DNA of 16,996 nucleotides, taken from contig DAOPZG010000050.1 of NCBI GenBank assembly GCA_035353235.1, positions 1-16,996 on the forward strand, given 5' to 3'. Shown in pieces: positions 1 through 7,029 of the stretch. Made by a program: the position numbers and the translations under genes. This stretch comes from CAXXOK01 sp035353235 (lineage in GTDB: Bacteria; Bacillota; Clostridia; Christensenellales; Aristaeellaceae). Every line of letters begins with the position of its first letter. Position 1 is the first letter of the stretch. The notes under the pieces are model-generated. The model had not been told where the DNA came from. It made no database searches and worked only from the letters and a program-made list of their open reading frames with translations.

Positions 1-54
1 AGTGTTTGACTACGAATCAAAAGGTCGTGGGTTCGAATCCCGCCGGGCTCACCA
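1..54 (+). tRNA. tRNA-Arg(ACG), 3' portion (5' end outside window)
   Basis: The tRNA is cut by the left edge. The anticodon stem is TTTGA (5-9) paired with TCAAA (17-21) around the loop CTACGAA (10-16), giving anticodon ACG at 12-14, which reads arginine CGN codons after A34-to-inosine editing. The variable loop is 22-26. The T arm is GTGGG (27-31), TTCGAAT, CCCGC (39-43). The 3' acceptor strand is 44-50, the discriminator base is A51, and CCA is encoded at 52-54. The acceptor 5' strand and D arm lie outside the window, so the acceptor pairing cannot be checked. Confidence 0.93.
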
Positions 55-57
55 ATG

Positions 58-92
58 AAAACCGCCTGAAATCAATGATTTCAGGCGGTTTT
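58..92 (+). terminator. Rho-independent terminator of the tRNA-Arg transcript
   Basis: The arms at 58-74 and 76-92 are exact inverted repeats, forming a near-perfect hairpin that begins 4 nt after the CCA end. The 3' side finishes in TTTT followed by a T-rich stretch. A 17-nt stretch of this hairpin (63-79) recurs at 6805-6821. Confidence 0.9.
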
Positions 93-255
93 CTATTATG
101 AAACATCTGCATATTTGACCTGTTTTGTACACGATTTGAATACTTCCAGGGTGCAAAATGGGGTGCGGGATTGGAAGGCGGACCAACAGCATCTTGCCAC
201 TAAATAACCCAATTGGTTATTCCCGCCGGACTTTTAATTCATAGGTAATAACGTG
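93..255. other. Gene-free tRNA-flanking stretch with a 7-bp palindrome
   Basis: I see no convincing gene here. Two structures stand out. A perfect inverted repeat, AATAACC (203-209) and GGTTATT (215-221), surrounds a 5-nt loop. Directly after it, TCCCGCCGG (222-230) repeats 9 nt of the tRNA T-arm/acceptor junction at 38-46. The GGGTGC word also occurs twice (150-155, 161-166). The arrangement is compatible with an old integration scar beside a tRNA, but the repeat is too short to claim an attachment site and no integrase is present. Confidence 0.3.
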
Positions 256-633
256 TTACTGCTCATGAATATTGCGGGAATAAAGGGCGTTCAGGTTGGT
301 CATGCATTGGTCCAAAGTTATCTGCCCGTCGAGCCAGGGCGTGAGGCAATCCGCAAGCATGGACCACAGGGCGACATGGGACGTGCCGCTGTTTTCCAGC
401 AGCGGGGTAAGCTGCAGGTTGATGCGGGGCGCATAGAGCTGTTGATACCGTTGCAACGCTTCGGGATGGATAGCCCACCGGAGATCGTTCGTTTCCTCCT
501 GTACTTTTTCAAGAAGCAGAGGGTTCAGCGCGTCTTCAAACGACTTGCGCTCTTCCGGCTGGCAATCGTTCAGGGCCGCTTTTACTTGCTCGATTTCCGC
601 ATCCAGTTGCGCAATATACCGTATCCAGATGGA
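256..633 (-). pseudogene. C-terminal remnant of an extracellular solute-binding protein (ABC importer type)
   Basis: After a TGA at 634-636, this frame stays open for 125 codons and ends in TAA at 256-258. The translation is soluble and helix-rich. It carries ERKSFEDALNPLL, then YQQLYAPRINLQL, then HVALWSMLADCLTPWLDGQ followed by TLDQCMTNLNALY. The pattern of a bulky helix, a D/G-Q turn, then T-x-x-x-x followed by a final helix resembles the C-terminal end of family-1 sugar-type solute-binding lipoproteins. No signal peptide, lipobox or start codon with a ribosome binding site is present, so roughly the first two thirds of such a gene are missing. The fragment begins where the AraC regulator's homology stops, and the two frames overlap by about 100 nt. 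I infer a deletion joining the regulator's 3' end to the 3' end of a neighbouring binding-protein gene. The family call is from sequence feel, not a search. Confidence 0.5.
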
Positions 634-1492
634 TCAGGGGATTCTTTTCGTAATACGCGCGATACTGCAAAGGAGAAAGCCCTTTGTTTTTCTTGAACTG
701 GATCTGGAAGTTGGACTGGTTCTGGTAGCCCACGCTGCTGGCGATGATGTGGATGGGCATATCGGTCTGGGAAAGCAGGCGACAGGCCTCGTTAATGCGG
801 AATTCGGTCAGATAGGCGGATGGGGAAAGGCCGATATTCTCCTTAAACATGTGCGAAAGATAGCAATCGTTGATGTGAAACTGGCTTGCCACTTCTTTCA
901 TGGACAGTTTCCGGGCGTAATGTTCGGCAAAATACTGCTGAATCTGGTAGATCAGCGAATCCCCTTCGTTCTTGCGAAGCAGCGTGTAGGAAGCGTCCAG
1001 AACGCGCAGGGTGAGCAGCACGATGCAATAAAGCAGGCTGTCCAGCATCTGCCGATAGCCGAGGTGCTGCTCCTCCGCCTCCTGAAACATGGTGGAGAGC
1101 AGGCGGCTGAAAGCATCCCGGTTCACACCCGTATTAAAAGTAGGGGGCAGACCGGAAGGCAGCAGGTTGTTGACCGGCATACCGGAGATGGACAGCTCGT
1201 CAAATTTCAGGTGGTAAAACAACGAGGCCTGCTCTTCGCGGGTAAACCGCTCGGAGTGCTTCACCGTCGGGTTATAGATTACAATGGTGCCGGGCTCGAG
1301 AGGAAATTGCGTTCCGCCCACGCAGGCAGTTCCGTGTCCGCTTTCGATATAAAGCAGCTCGACGGTTGGATGGGAGTGCCCTTCGATAGAGTAGGCGGGG
1401 ATGTTACTGCAACGTCCTACACAGCGCAAAACTGGATTGCGGATCATCTCAAGGGTTGGTCCCGGAAAATTGACCAGATGGATGTTTGGCAT
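536..1492 (-). CDS. AraC-family transcriptional regulator with N-terminal cupin, chimeric C-terminal tail
   Basis: This is a 318-aa DNA-binding regulator. An AraC-type cupin sensor lies at about residues 38-80 (GHSHPTVELLYIESG, then PLEPGTIVIYNP and a following KH). A double helix-turn-helix domain lies at about 181-280: LSMKEVASQFHINDCYLSHMFK is the first helix pair, IHIIASSVGYQNQSNFQIQFKK the second, ending in the signature GLSPLQYR. Such proteins usually control carbohydrate-uptake genes and bind a sugar in the cupin. I chose the ATG at 1492 because residues before it are non-homologous and GGAGGG lies 12 nt upstream; a GTG at 1552 would add 20 residues. From about residue 286 (LIHLDTV...) to the stop, the protein reads out of frame through the solute-binding-protein remnant, so the tail is not native. 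The DNA-binding domain is complete, so the protein may still work. Confidence 0.85.
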   Translation of the reverse strand: MPNIHLVNFPGPTLEMIRNPVLRCVGRCSNIPAYSIEGHSHPTVELLYIESGHGTACVGGTQFPLEPGTIVIYNPTVKHSERFTREEQASLFYHLKFDELSISGMPVNNLLPSGLPPTFNTGVNRDAFSRLLSTMFQEAEEQHLGYRQMLDSLLYCIVLLTLRVLDASYTLLRKNEGDSLIYQIQQYFAEHYARKLSMKEVASQFHINDCYLSHMFKENIGLSPSAYLTEFRINEACRLLSQTDMPIHIIASSVGYQNQSNFQIQFKKNKGLSPLQYRAYYEKNPLIHLDTVYCATGCGNRASKSGPERLPAGRAQVV

Positions 1493-1513
1493 AGGATTCC
1501 GATTCCCTCCGGA

Positions 1514-1543
1514 GAATCGCGGGGGTAAATACCCGCGTGATTC
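1514..1543 (-). promoter_or_regulatory. Hairpin in the araC-type gene leader, next to its ribosome binding site
   Basis: On the minus strand GAATC-ac-GCGGG pairs with CCCGCGATTC: a 10-bp stem with a 2-nt bulge and a short loop. Its 3' foot sits directly before the GGAGGG ribosome binding site used by the AraC-type gene. It could modulate ribosome access. This is inference from the fold only. Confidence 0.35.
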
Positions 1544-1577
1544 TAAAACCACATGGATAAAAAAGCGGTCAGGAAAA

Positions 1578-1615
1578 CGTCGGCCATAGGGAAATCTGCT
1601 GCATAAAGGCCGACG
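1578..1615 (-). repeat. 8-bp inverted repeat in the AraC gene leader
   Basis: CGTCGGCC (1578-1585) and GGCCGACG (1608-1615) are exact inverted repeats 22 nt apart. They lie just downstream of the predicted start point of the AraC gene, so they could form an RNA hairpin or be a protein-binding dyad. Confidence 0.4.
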
Positions 1616-1639
1616 GATTCGCCATTTTTATATGATCCC

Positions 1640-1668
1640 ATTATATCACGGGAGCCTTTTGGTTACAA
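1640..1668 (-). promoter_or_regulatory. Promoter of the AraC-family gene
   Basis: Read on the minus strand: -35 TTGTAA (1663-1668, 4/6), a 17-nt spacer, and -10 TATAAT (1640-1645, 6/6). The start point would be near 1633, giving a leader of about 140 nt that contains the two dyads described separately. Confidence 0.7.
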
Positions 1669-1806
1669 GCAATCCGGATTTTCGTAAGGGAGAAAAGCGC
1701 TCCTGTCCGGGGCAGCCTTTCCTTCCCTTTACGTACGACGCAGCGATTGTTTTTACCCCGCTCTCCGGGAGGCATAAATGGGTGGCTGTTTGCTTTTTCT
1801 TTGGCT
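1669..1806. other. Gene-free stretch between the GntR gene and the AraC promoter
   Basis: I see no gene here. CGTAAGGGA and TCCCTTTACG can pair across a long loop, and AATCCGGATT (1671-1680) is a palindrome, but neither is followed by a clear T-run. No confident terminator for the GntR gene can be named. Confidence 0.3.
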
Positions 1807-2514
1807 TTACATACTGGCCAGATACGTTTCGAATTCCTGCTGCATTTGTACTTTTGCGGCAACGGAATCCCGGCGCACAATGCTATCCAGCAGGGTTTTG
1901 GCATACTGCAGGCAATGCTCAGCGCCCAATTGATCCGTTTCCGTCTTCCAGAAGGCCAGATGAAACGTGCGGAAAGCGTTCATCACCAGCGGAAAAATTG
2001 AATTTCGGCTCAGAACACTGATCAGGTGCTGAAATTGAAACATCAGCTCCGCAATGCGGTTTGCATCCGCCGTGGGGCGCTGTCGCGTTGCGGTTTGCAA
2101 ATCGCTCACCACAGCGTTCAGGCGGGCCAGATCGTCCTCGGTTCGGTTTTGTGCAACCCGATCAATCGCGATTCCCTCCAGGGCCATGCGGCATTCCAGA
2201 ATGGATCGGGTGTGCGCTTTGTTGAGCCTTCCGCCGTTATAACGCAGAATAGTGTCCAGCGTTTCCAGCGTTCCGCTGGCCCAGTAATCGGCGACCGTGG
2301 TTTTATGGCGGGGTTTGATGTGCACAAAGCCCATCCGTTGCAGGTCGCTCAACCCGATATGGGCGGCTGATTTGCTGATTTGCATTTTTTCGGCCAGCTC
2401 GCGCTCCGTCGGCAGTGCGTCGCCCGCTTTCAAATCGCCTGCCAGAATCATGTGCGTGATCTGGTCCACGAACATCTGCCGAATGGTGGGGGCAATGAGG
2501 GTGTTAAATTTCAT
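1807..2514 (-). CDS. FadR-like GntR-family transcriptional regulator
   Basis: This is a 235-aa repressor-type protein. A winged helix-turn-helix occupies residues ~11-74, with GDALPTERELAEKMQISKSA and LSDLQRMGFVHIKPRHK as typical GntR recognition elements. An all-helical effector domain follows from ~85. The linker ADYWASGTLETLDTILRYNG resembles the equivalent E. coli FadR segment (FW...LETLARLD), and the length is close to FadR's 239 aa, so an acyl-CoA or similar ligand is possible but unproven. I chose the ATG at 2514 (start MKFNTL) because AGAGG precedes it and the 24 extra residues from 2586 have no ribosome binding site and no homology. It is divergent from the MMPL operon. A perfect FadR-subfamily operator sits at that operon's start point, so the likely target is next door. 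Confidence 0.85.
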   Translation of the reverse strand: MKFNTLIAPTIRQMFVDQITHMILAGDLKAGDALPTERELAEKMQISKSAAHIGLSDLQRMGFVHIKPRHKTTVADYWASGTLETLDTILRYNGGRLNKAHTRSILECRMALEGIAIDRVAQNRTEDDLARLNAVVSDLQTATRQRPTADANRIAELMFQFQHLISVLSRNSIFPLVMNAFRTFHLAFWKTETDQLGAEHCLQYAKTLLDSIVRRDSVAAKVQMQQEFETYLASM

Positions 2515-2557
2515 ATCACGCAAAACCTCTTTCTGGTTTAACCATGGGATCGATGTT

Positions 2558-2586
2558 ATTATACACAAAAATTCGATTTTGGTCAT
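2558..2586 (-). promoter_or_regulatory. Promoter of the GntR-family gene
   Basis: Minus strand: -35 ATGACC (2581-2586, 4/6), a 17-nt spacer, -10 TATAAT (2558-2563, 6/6). The start near 2551 gives a leader of about 37 nt with the ribosome binding site inside it. Confidence 0.65.
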
Positions 2587-2617
2587 TAAAATTGCTTAAA
2601 TTTTATGGGAATGACGA

Positions 2618-2646
2618 TTGACTTTTATTTTCAAACGGATTACACT
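2618..2646 (+). promoter_or_regulatory. Promoter of the MMPL / heptad-protein operon
   Basis: -35 TTGACT (2618-2623, 5/6), spacer of 17 nt, -10 TACACT (2641-2646, 4/6). The predicted start (~2653) falls at the edge of the FadR-type operator at 2654-2664. The -10 is imperfect but the spacing is ideal. Confidence 0.65.
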
Positions 2647-2653
2647 CTTGCGG

Positions 2654-2664
2654 TGGTTAGACCA
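2654..2664 (+). promoter_or_regulatory. Predicted FadR/GntR operator
   Basis: TGGTTAGACCA matches the published FadR-subfamily operator pattern TNGTNNNACNA at every fixed position. The perfect dyad extends one base each side (GTGGT-TAG-ACCAC, 2653-2665). It lies at about +1 to +12 of the MMPL promoter and ~140 bp from the divergent FadR-like gene, which is a position expected to block transcription initiation. Confidence 0.7.
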
Positions 2665-2780
2665 CAGAATATAGCTGGGGCCGTTCTCGGGTAATGTAAA
2701 GGGAAAAACGCCTTCTGCGCGCCGTGACAAAAGGGATCGGCTCAACCGAGTGGAATGGCTGATGTGGGGAGTGAAAAGGG

Positions 2781-4850
2781 TTGACAAAGCTGGCAAGGGG
2801 CCTGGTAAAACACCGCGTGTGGGTGATCGTCGTGTGTCTGGTGCTGATTGTGCCGTCCGTTCTCGGAATGATCAACACAAAGGTGAAATACGATCTCCTT
2901 TATTATCTGCCCGGCGACCTGGATACGGTGAAGGGGCAGGAAATCCTGATGGACGAGTTCGGCAAGGGCGCGTTCTCACTGATCATTACCGAAGGGATGC
3001 CGCAAAAGGACGTCGCCGCGCTGCAAAAAGAGATTGAGGCGGTACCCCATGTGGCGAACGTGATGGGCTACGCAACGTTCGCTGATGCGTCCATCCCCCG
3101 GGAGATATTGCCGGATAACGTGTACAAAGCCTTTAATCAGGGCGACAGCACGTTGCTGGCGGTATTTTTTGACGAAACCAGTTCCGCGGACGGCACCATG
3201 CAGGCCATCACGGACATTCGCAAACTGGCAAACGAAAAGTGCTTTGTCTGCGGGCTGTCCGCCGTGGTAACCGATACGAAAAATGTGGTAGACGAGCAGG
3301 AAGGCACCTACGTGCTCATCGCAGTCGCGCTGGCGTGCATAACGCTGGCGGTGTGTATGGATTCGCTGCTGCTGCCGCTGATTTTCCTGTTCTGCATCGG
3401 GGTCAGCGTTCTGTGGAACATGGGCAGTAACTATTTTCTGGGGGAAATCAGCTACGTTACAAAGGCCGTCGCGGCAGTGTTGCAGCTGGCTGTAACGCTT
3501 GACTATTCCATTTTCCTCTGGCACGCGTATCAGGAGCAGAAGCAGAAGCTGCAGGACCGGAACGAGGCCATGGCGCAGGCGATCGTTACCACCGCATCCG
3601 CGATTGTCGGCAGTTCCTTGACGACGGTGGCGGGTTTCGTATCCATCTGTTTCATGAGTTTTACGCTGGGCCGCGACCTGGGTATTGTGATGAGCAAGGG
3701 CGTGTTGCTGGGCGTTTTGGGGTCCATTACGCTTTTGCCTGCTGTGCTCCTCAGTTTTGACCGGGCGATTGAGCGTACCACCCATAAACCGTTGATCCCG
3801 GAACCCAAAGCACTTGGCGCGTGGATCACCAAACGGTACCGCTGGCTGATCGTCATTTTCGTCGTGCTGCTGGTTCCCGCCTTCTACGGCTACCACAACG
3901 TGGGGAAATACTACGATCTCAGCAATTGCCTGCCGGATACGATGGCCTGTGTGAAAGCCGACCAGAAGTTAAAAACGGAATTCGGCGTGAGCGCCAACCA
4001 TCTGTTGCTGACGGATACGTCGGTTTCTCAGGGGCAGACCCGCGAGATGCTGACCCGGATGGAGAAGGTGCAGGGCGTAAAAGATGTGATCGGGCTGGAA
4101 ACACTGACCGGCGCGGGAATCCCGGAAGAAATTCTGCCGGACAGCGTACGGAGTGAGCTGGAGAGCGGCAGTTACCGGCTTACGCTGATCTCGTCGGAAT
4201 ACGCCGTATCTTCCGATGCGGTTAACGCGCAGATTGACACGCTGAACGGCATCCTGAAAGAATACGATCAGGGCGGGATGCTGATTGGCGAAGCGCCGTG
4301 CACCAAAGACCTGATTGCCTGTACCGATCATGATTTTACGGTGGTCAGCGCGATTTCCATATTGGCTGTGTTCCTGATTATCGCGCTGGTGTTGCGGTCC
4401 GTGACGCTGCCGATCATTCTGGTGGCGATTATCGAGTTCGGCATTTTCTTTAACTTATGCATTCCTTACTATACAGGCGTCAGCCTGCCGTTTGTGGCGC
4501 CGATCCTGATCAGCACCATTCAGCTGGGCGCTACGGTGGATTACGCCATCCTGATGACGACCCGGTACAAACAGGCCCGCCTGTCCGGCCGCAACGGAAA
4601 AGAAGCGGTCGAGTACGCAGTCACTTCTTCCGGAAAGTCCATTCTGGTCAGCGGCCTCAGCTTCTTCGCGGCTACATTCGGCGTGGGCTTGTACAGCGAC
4701 GTGGATATCATCAGCTCCATGTGCGGTTTAATCTCGCGCGGGGCCCTGATCAGCGTGATCGTTGTGCTGTTCGTTCTGCCCTCGATCCTGCTGGCGACGG
4801 ATCAGGTCATTTGCCGGACGACCCGTGATATGAAACTTGTGAAAGGATGA
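2781..4850 (+). CDS. MMPL/RND-superfamily transporter
   Basis: This is a 689-aa inner-membrane transporter with internal duplication: one N-terminal helix (~11-30), a large extracytoplasmic domain (~31-175) and five helices to ~330, then the same plan again (helix at ~355, exterior domain ~375-525, five helices to ~680), 12 helices in total. The proton-relay Asp-Tyr pairs of the MmpL family are present in both halves: LDYSIFLWH (D241-Y242) and VDYAILMTTRY (D587-Y588). Family members export lipids, amphiphiles or drugs using proton motive force. The start is TTG at 2781: an in-frame TGA sits at 2772, GGGGAG (2766-2771) is 9 nt upstream, and later ATGs would remove helix 1. It forms an operon with the next gene (6-nt gap), which supplies its exported partner. 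The substrate cannot be told from sequence. Confidence 0.92.
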   Translation: MTKLARGLVKHRVWVIVVCLVLIVPSVLGMINTKVKYDLLYYLPGDLDTVKGQEILMDEFGKGAFSLIITEGMPQKDVAALQKEIEAVPHVANVMGYATFADASIPREILPDNVYKAFNQGDSTLLAVFFDETSSADGTMQAITDIRKLANEKCFVCGLSAVVTDTKNVVDEQEGTYVLIAVALACITLAVCMDSLLLPLIFLFCIGVSVLWNMGSNYFLGEISYVTKAVAAVLQLAVTLDYSIFLWHAYQEQKQKLQDRNEAMAQAIVTTASAIVGSSLTTVAGFVSICFMSFTLGRDLGIVMSKGVLLGVLGSITLLPAVLLSFDRAIERTTHKPLIPEPKALGAWITKRYRWLIVIFVVLLVPAFYGYHNVGKYYDLSNCLPDTMACVKADQKLKTEFGVSANHLLLTDTSVSQGQTREMLTRMEKVQGVKDVIGLETLTGAGIPEEILPDSVRSELESGSYRLTLISSEYAVSSDAVNAQIDTLNGILKEYDQGGMLIGEAPCTKDLIACTDHDFTVVSAISILAVFLIIALVLRSVTLPIILVAIIEFGIFFNLCIPYYTGVSLPFVAPILISTIQLGATVDYAILMTTRYKQARLSGRNGKEAVEYAVTSSGKSILVSGLSFFAATFGVGLYSDVDIISSMCGLISRGALISVIVVLFVLPSILLATDQVICRTTRDMKLVKG

Positions 4851-4856
4851 TCGAAT

Positions 4857-6749
4857 ATGACACATCAGAAAGTATTGTCGGTTCTCACAGCCGCCCTGCT
4901 GCTGGTTGCGACCGGAGCGAGCGCCGAAAAGCACGAAAGAGTTTACGGGGTGCTCAACGCCGATGGTTCGGCCCGCACGGTAATCGACAGCATTTGGCTG
5001 GATAATCCGGAAAAGAGCGATGTGCTGACCGACAGCACGGCGCTGATAGAGATACAAAACACGAAGGACAGCCGTACGTTTACCCGTGACGGAGACACGA
5101 TTACGTGGAACGCCGCCGGTGAGGATGTGTTTTATCAGGGCGTCGGGAAGGAGCCGCTGCCTGTGCGGCCGACGCTGGATTGCACGCTGGATGGGCAGGC
5201 GGCCGCGTCTGGGTCGGAACTGACCGGTGCCGTAAAAATTACCGTTCGGTATGGCACGGACTCCGATACGCCGCATCTGGCATGTTCCGCCCTGCTGCTG
5301 GATGGGGAGACCTGCCGCAACGTTCAGGTGGAAAACGGATTCACCTTTACCGACGGCAGCCGTTCGCTGGTGGTTGGCTACGGTGTAACCGCCTGCGGCG
5401 AGATCGGCGAACTGCCGACGTCGTTTACCGTATCGTTCGATGCGGATCACTTCACCCCCGGCGACGTGCTGACGTTCGTTACCTCGGAACCCATCGAAAA
5501 GGCCGTAAACAGGCTGAGCGAATCCTATGATGACGCGAACGGCTTTCTGCGCGAGCTGACGGACGACCTGACGGCGATACGCGATGACCGGGAAATTTCC
5601 GGCAGCGGCGAGCTTTACGATACGATGAGCGGCGTTGTGTCGCTGCTGAACGGCGCGGACGCCCTGCAGACCGGCGCTGACAGCCTGAAAACAGGCGCAG
5701 ACGGGCTGGATACCGGCGCTCAAAACCTCTGTGAGGGAATAACGCAGGCCCAGACCGGTTTGAACGATTTATACGGGGGCCTGAGCAAGTTACAGGGCAA
5801 CAACGACGGATTGAACGCCGCGGCATCGAAGGTGTTCGATTCGCTGCTGACCGCCGCGACGACCGAACTGCAAACGGAAATGCCCGATCTGCCCGCGCTT
5901 ACGCAGGCGAACTACGCGCAGGTTTTGGGCAGTACACTGGATACCCTGTCGGAGAGCGGAATCCGCGCGAAAGCAAACGAGGCGGCGCGGCAGCAGGTAA
6001 CCGAAGAGGTGCACAAGAATGAGGAGGAAATCCGCAAACAGGTGACCGGCGCGGCACAGGCAAACGTGCTACAGGCGGTGCTGAAAGCGGCCAACCTGAA
6101 CCTGACCGCGGAACAGTACGACGCCGCTGTGAAAGCGGGACAGGTCACGAAGGAGCAGCAGGCGGGCATCGACGCCGCCGTGAAACAGCAAATGAACTCC
6201 GCCGACGTGCAAAAGCAGATCGATAACGCCGTGACGGAACAGGAAAACAAACTGGTGGAAGAAAACCTGGCATCCAAAGAGGTGCAGGCGAAAATTGACC
6301 GGCAGGTGGAGCCGATTCTGGAACAGGCCAAAGAAGGCGCGGCAAAGCTGAGCGCGTTGAAAAGCCAGCTGGATGAGTACGCGAAATTTCAACAGGGCCT
6401 GAAGCAATATACCGACGGGGTTACCAGTGCGGGTGAAGGCGCGGCAACGCTTTGCGAAGGCTTCGGCAAGCTGGCGGACGGCGCGAAGGACCTGCAGGAG
6501 GGTACGGAAAAACTGGCCGGAGGCGCTGCCAAACTGGCAAGCGGCGCGAAAGAACTGAACGATGGACTGATGAAAGCCAAAAACAACGCCATCGAGAAAT
6601 TGCTGCCGGAGCTGAACGACGACGCGATCGCCTGGCTGGACCGTTACGAAGCCATTGCCGAACGCGCCAAGGGAAACGAACACTACGACCTTGTGCAGTC
6701 GGGAGAAACGAACAGCTTATCATTTATCCTTCGCAGCGCATGGCAGTAA
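4857..6749 (+). CDS. Exported heptad-repeat coiled-coil protein, partner of the MMPL transporter (YhgE/Pip-like repeats)
   Basis: This is a 630-aa secreted or surface protein. A signal peptide occupies residues 1-23 (hydrophobic core LSVLTAALLLVATG, likely cleavage after ASA). A beta-rich N-terminal part (~24-220) follows. A first block of L-x-x-G heptads lies at ~270-292 (ALQTGADSLKTGADGLDTG). A long charged coiled coil spans ~330-515, with repeated Q-K-I-D/V-Q-A-K-I-D segments. A second L-x-x-G block lies at ~530-570 (LCEGFGKLADGAKDLQEG and LAGGAAKLASGAKEL). Such repeats occur in YhgE/Pip-type and MMPL-associated Firmicute proteins. No C-terminal membrane helix or sortase motif is visible, so it may act as an extracytoplasmic adaptor. 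AAAGGA inside the preceding stop region is the ribosome binding site, suggesting translational coupling with the transporter. Its exact role is unknown. Confidence 0.8.
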   Translation: MTHQKVLSVLTAALLLVATGASAEKHERVYGVLNADGSARTVIDSIWLDNPEKSDVLTDSTALIEIQNTKDSRTFTRDGDTITWNAAGEDVFYQGVGKEPLPVRPTLDCTLDGQAAASGSELTGAVKITVRYGTDSDTPHLACSALLLDGETCRNVQVENGFTFTDGSRSLVVGYGVTACGEIGELPTSFTVSFDADHFTPGDVLTFVTSEPIEKAVNRLSESYDDANGFLRELTDDLTAIRDDREISGSGELYDTMSGVVSLLNGADALQTGADSLKTGADGLDTGAQNLCEGITQAQTGLNDLYGGLSKLQGNNDGLNAAASKVFDSLLTAATTELQTEMPDLPALTQANYAQVLGSTLDTLSESGIRAKANEAARQQVTEEVHKNEEEIRKQVTGAAQANVLQAVLKAANLNLTAEQYDAAVKAGQVTKEQQAGIDAAVKQQMNSADVQKQIDNAVTEQENKLVEENLASKEVQAKIDRQVEPILEQAKEGAAKLSALKSQLDEYAKFQQGLKQYTDGVTSAGEGAATLCEGFGKLADGAKDLQEGTEKLAGGAAKLASGAKELNDGLMKAKNNAIEKLLPELNDDAIAWLDRYEAIAERAKGNEHYDLVQSGETNSLSFILRSAWQ

Positions 6750-6827
6750 ACAGAATCCGGGACCCGATTGCCAACCGCCTGTGGAAGGAAAGAAACGGGC
6801 GCGGCGCCTGAAATCAATGATGAAAAT

Positions 6828-6866
6828 AACGGCCCCGTCTCCCCAACAAGGGGGGACGGGGCCGTT
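6828..6866. terminator. Bidirectional terminator between the MMPL operon and the esterase
   Basis: A 17-bp stem (6828-6844 with 6850-6866, one T-G wobble) encloses the 5-nt loop AACAA. The plus-strand tail is only weakly T-rich (TTCAACTT), while the minus-strand tail TTATTTTCAT is better. It separates convergent genes and probably stops both. Confidence 0.85.
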
Positions 6867-7029
6867 CAACTTGCTGAATGAAACCCATCTGTGTTGTCAG
6901 CTGCGGGGTGGGGGGTTCACTTACGAACGAGTATGCTCAACCCCCGTGCCACCCTTGCTTCCTGGCCTCTGAGCTTTAAGCAAGCTGCGTGTAGCCTGAA
7001 AGAAATTTGATCATGGATGCCAGTACGGA
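6867..7029. other. Gene-free stretch downstream of the esterase
   Basis: I see no gene. GGGGGTT (6911-6917) and AACCCCC (6939-6945) form a 7-bp dyad around a 21-nt loop with no T-run after it, so it is not a clear terminator. Confidence 0.3.

Noticed and set aside
545..1528. 327-codon frame antisense to the AraC-type gene
   Set aside because: The minus strand carries the clear cupin and helix-turn-helix domains; this is its shadow.
1671..1760. Terminator of the GntR-family gene
   Set aside because: The possible stem has a loop of about 35 nt and no following T-run on the minus strand.
2976..3896. 306-codon frame antisense to the MMPL gene
   Set aside because: It is rich in Gln and His from reverse-reading membrane codons and has no domain or start signal.
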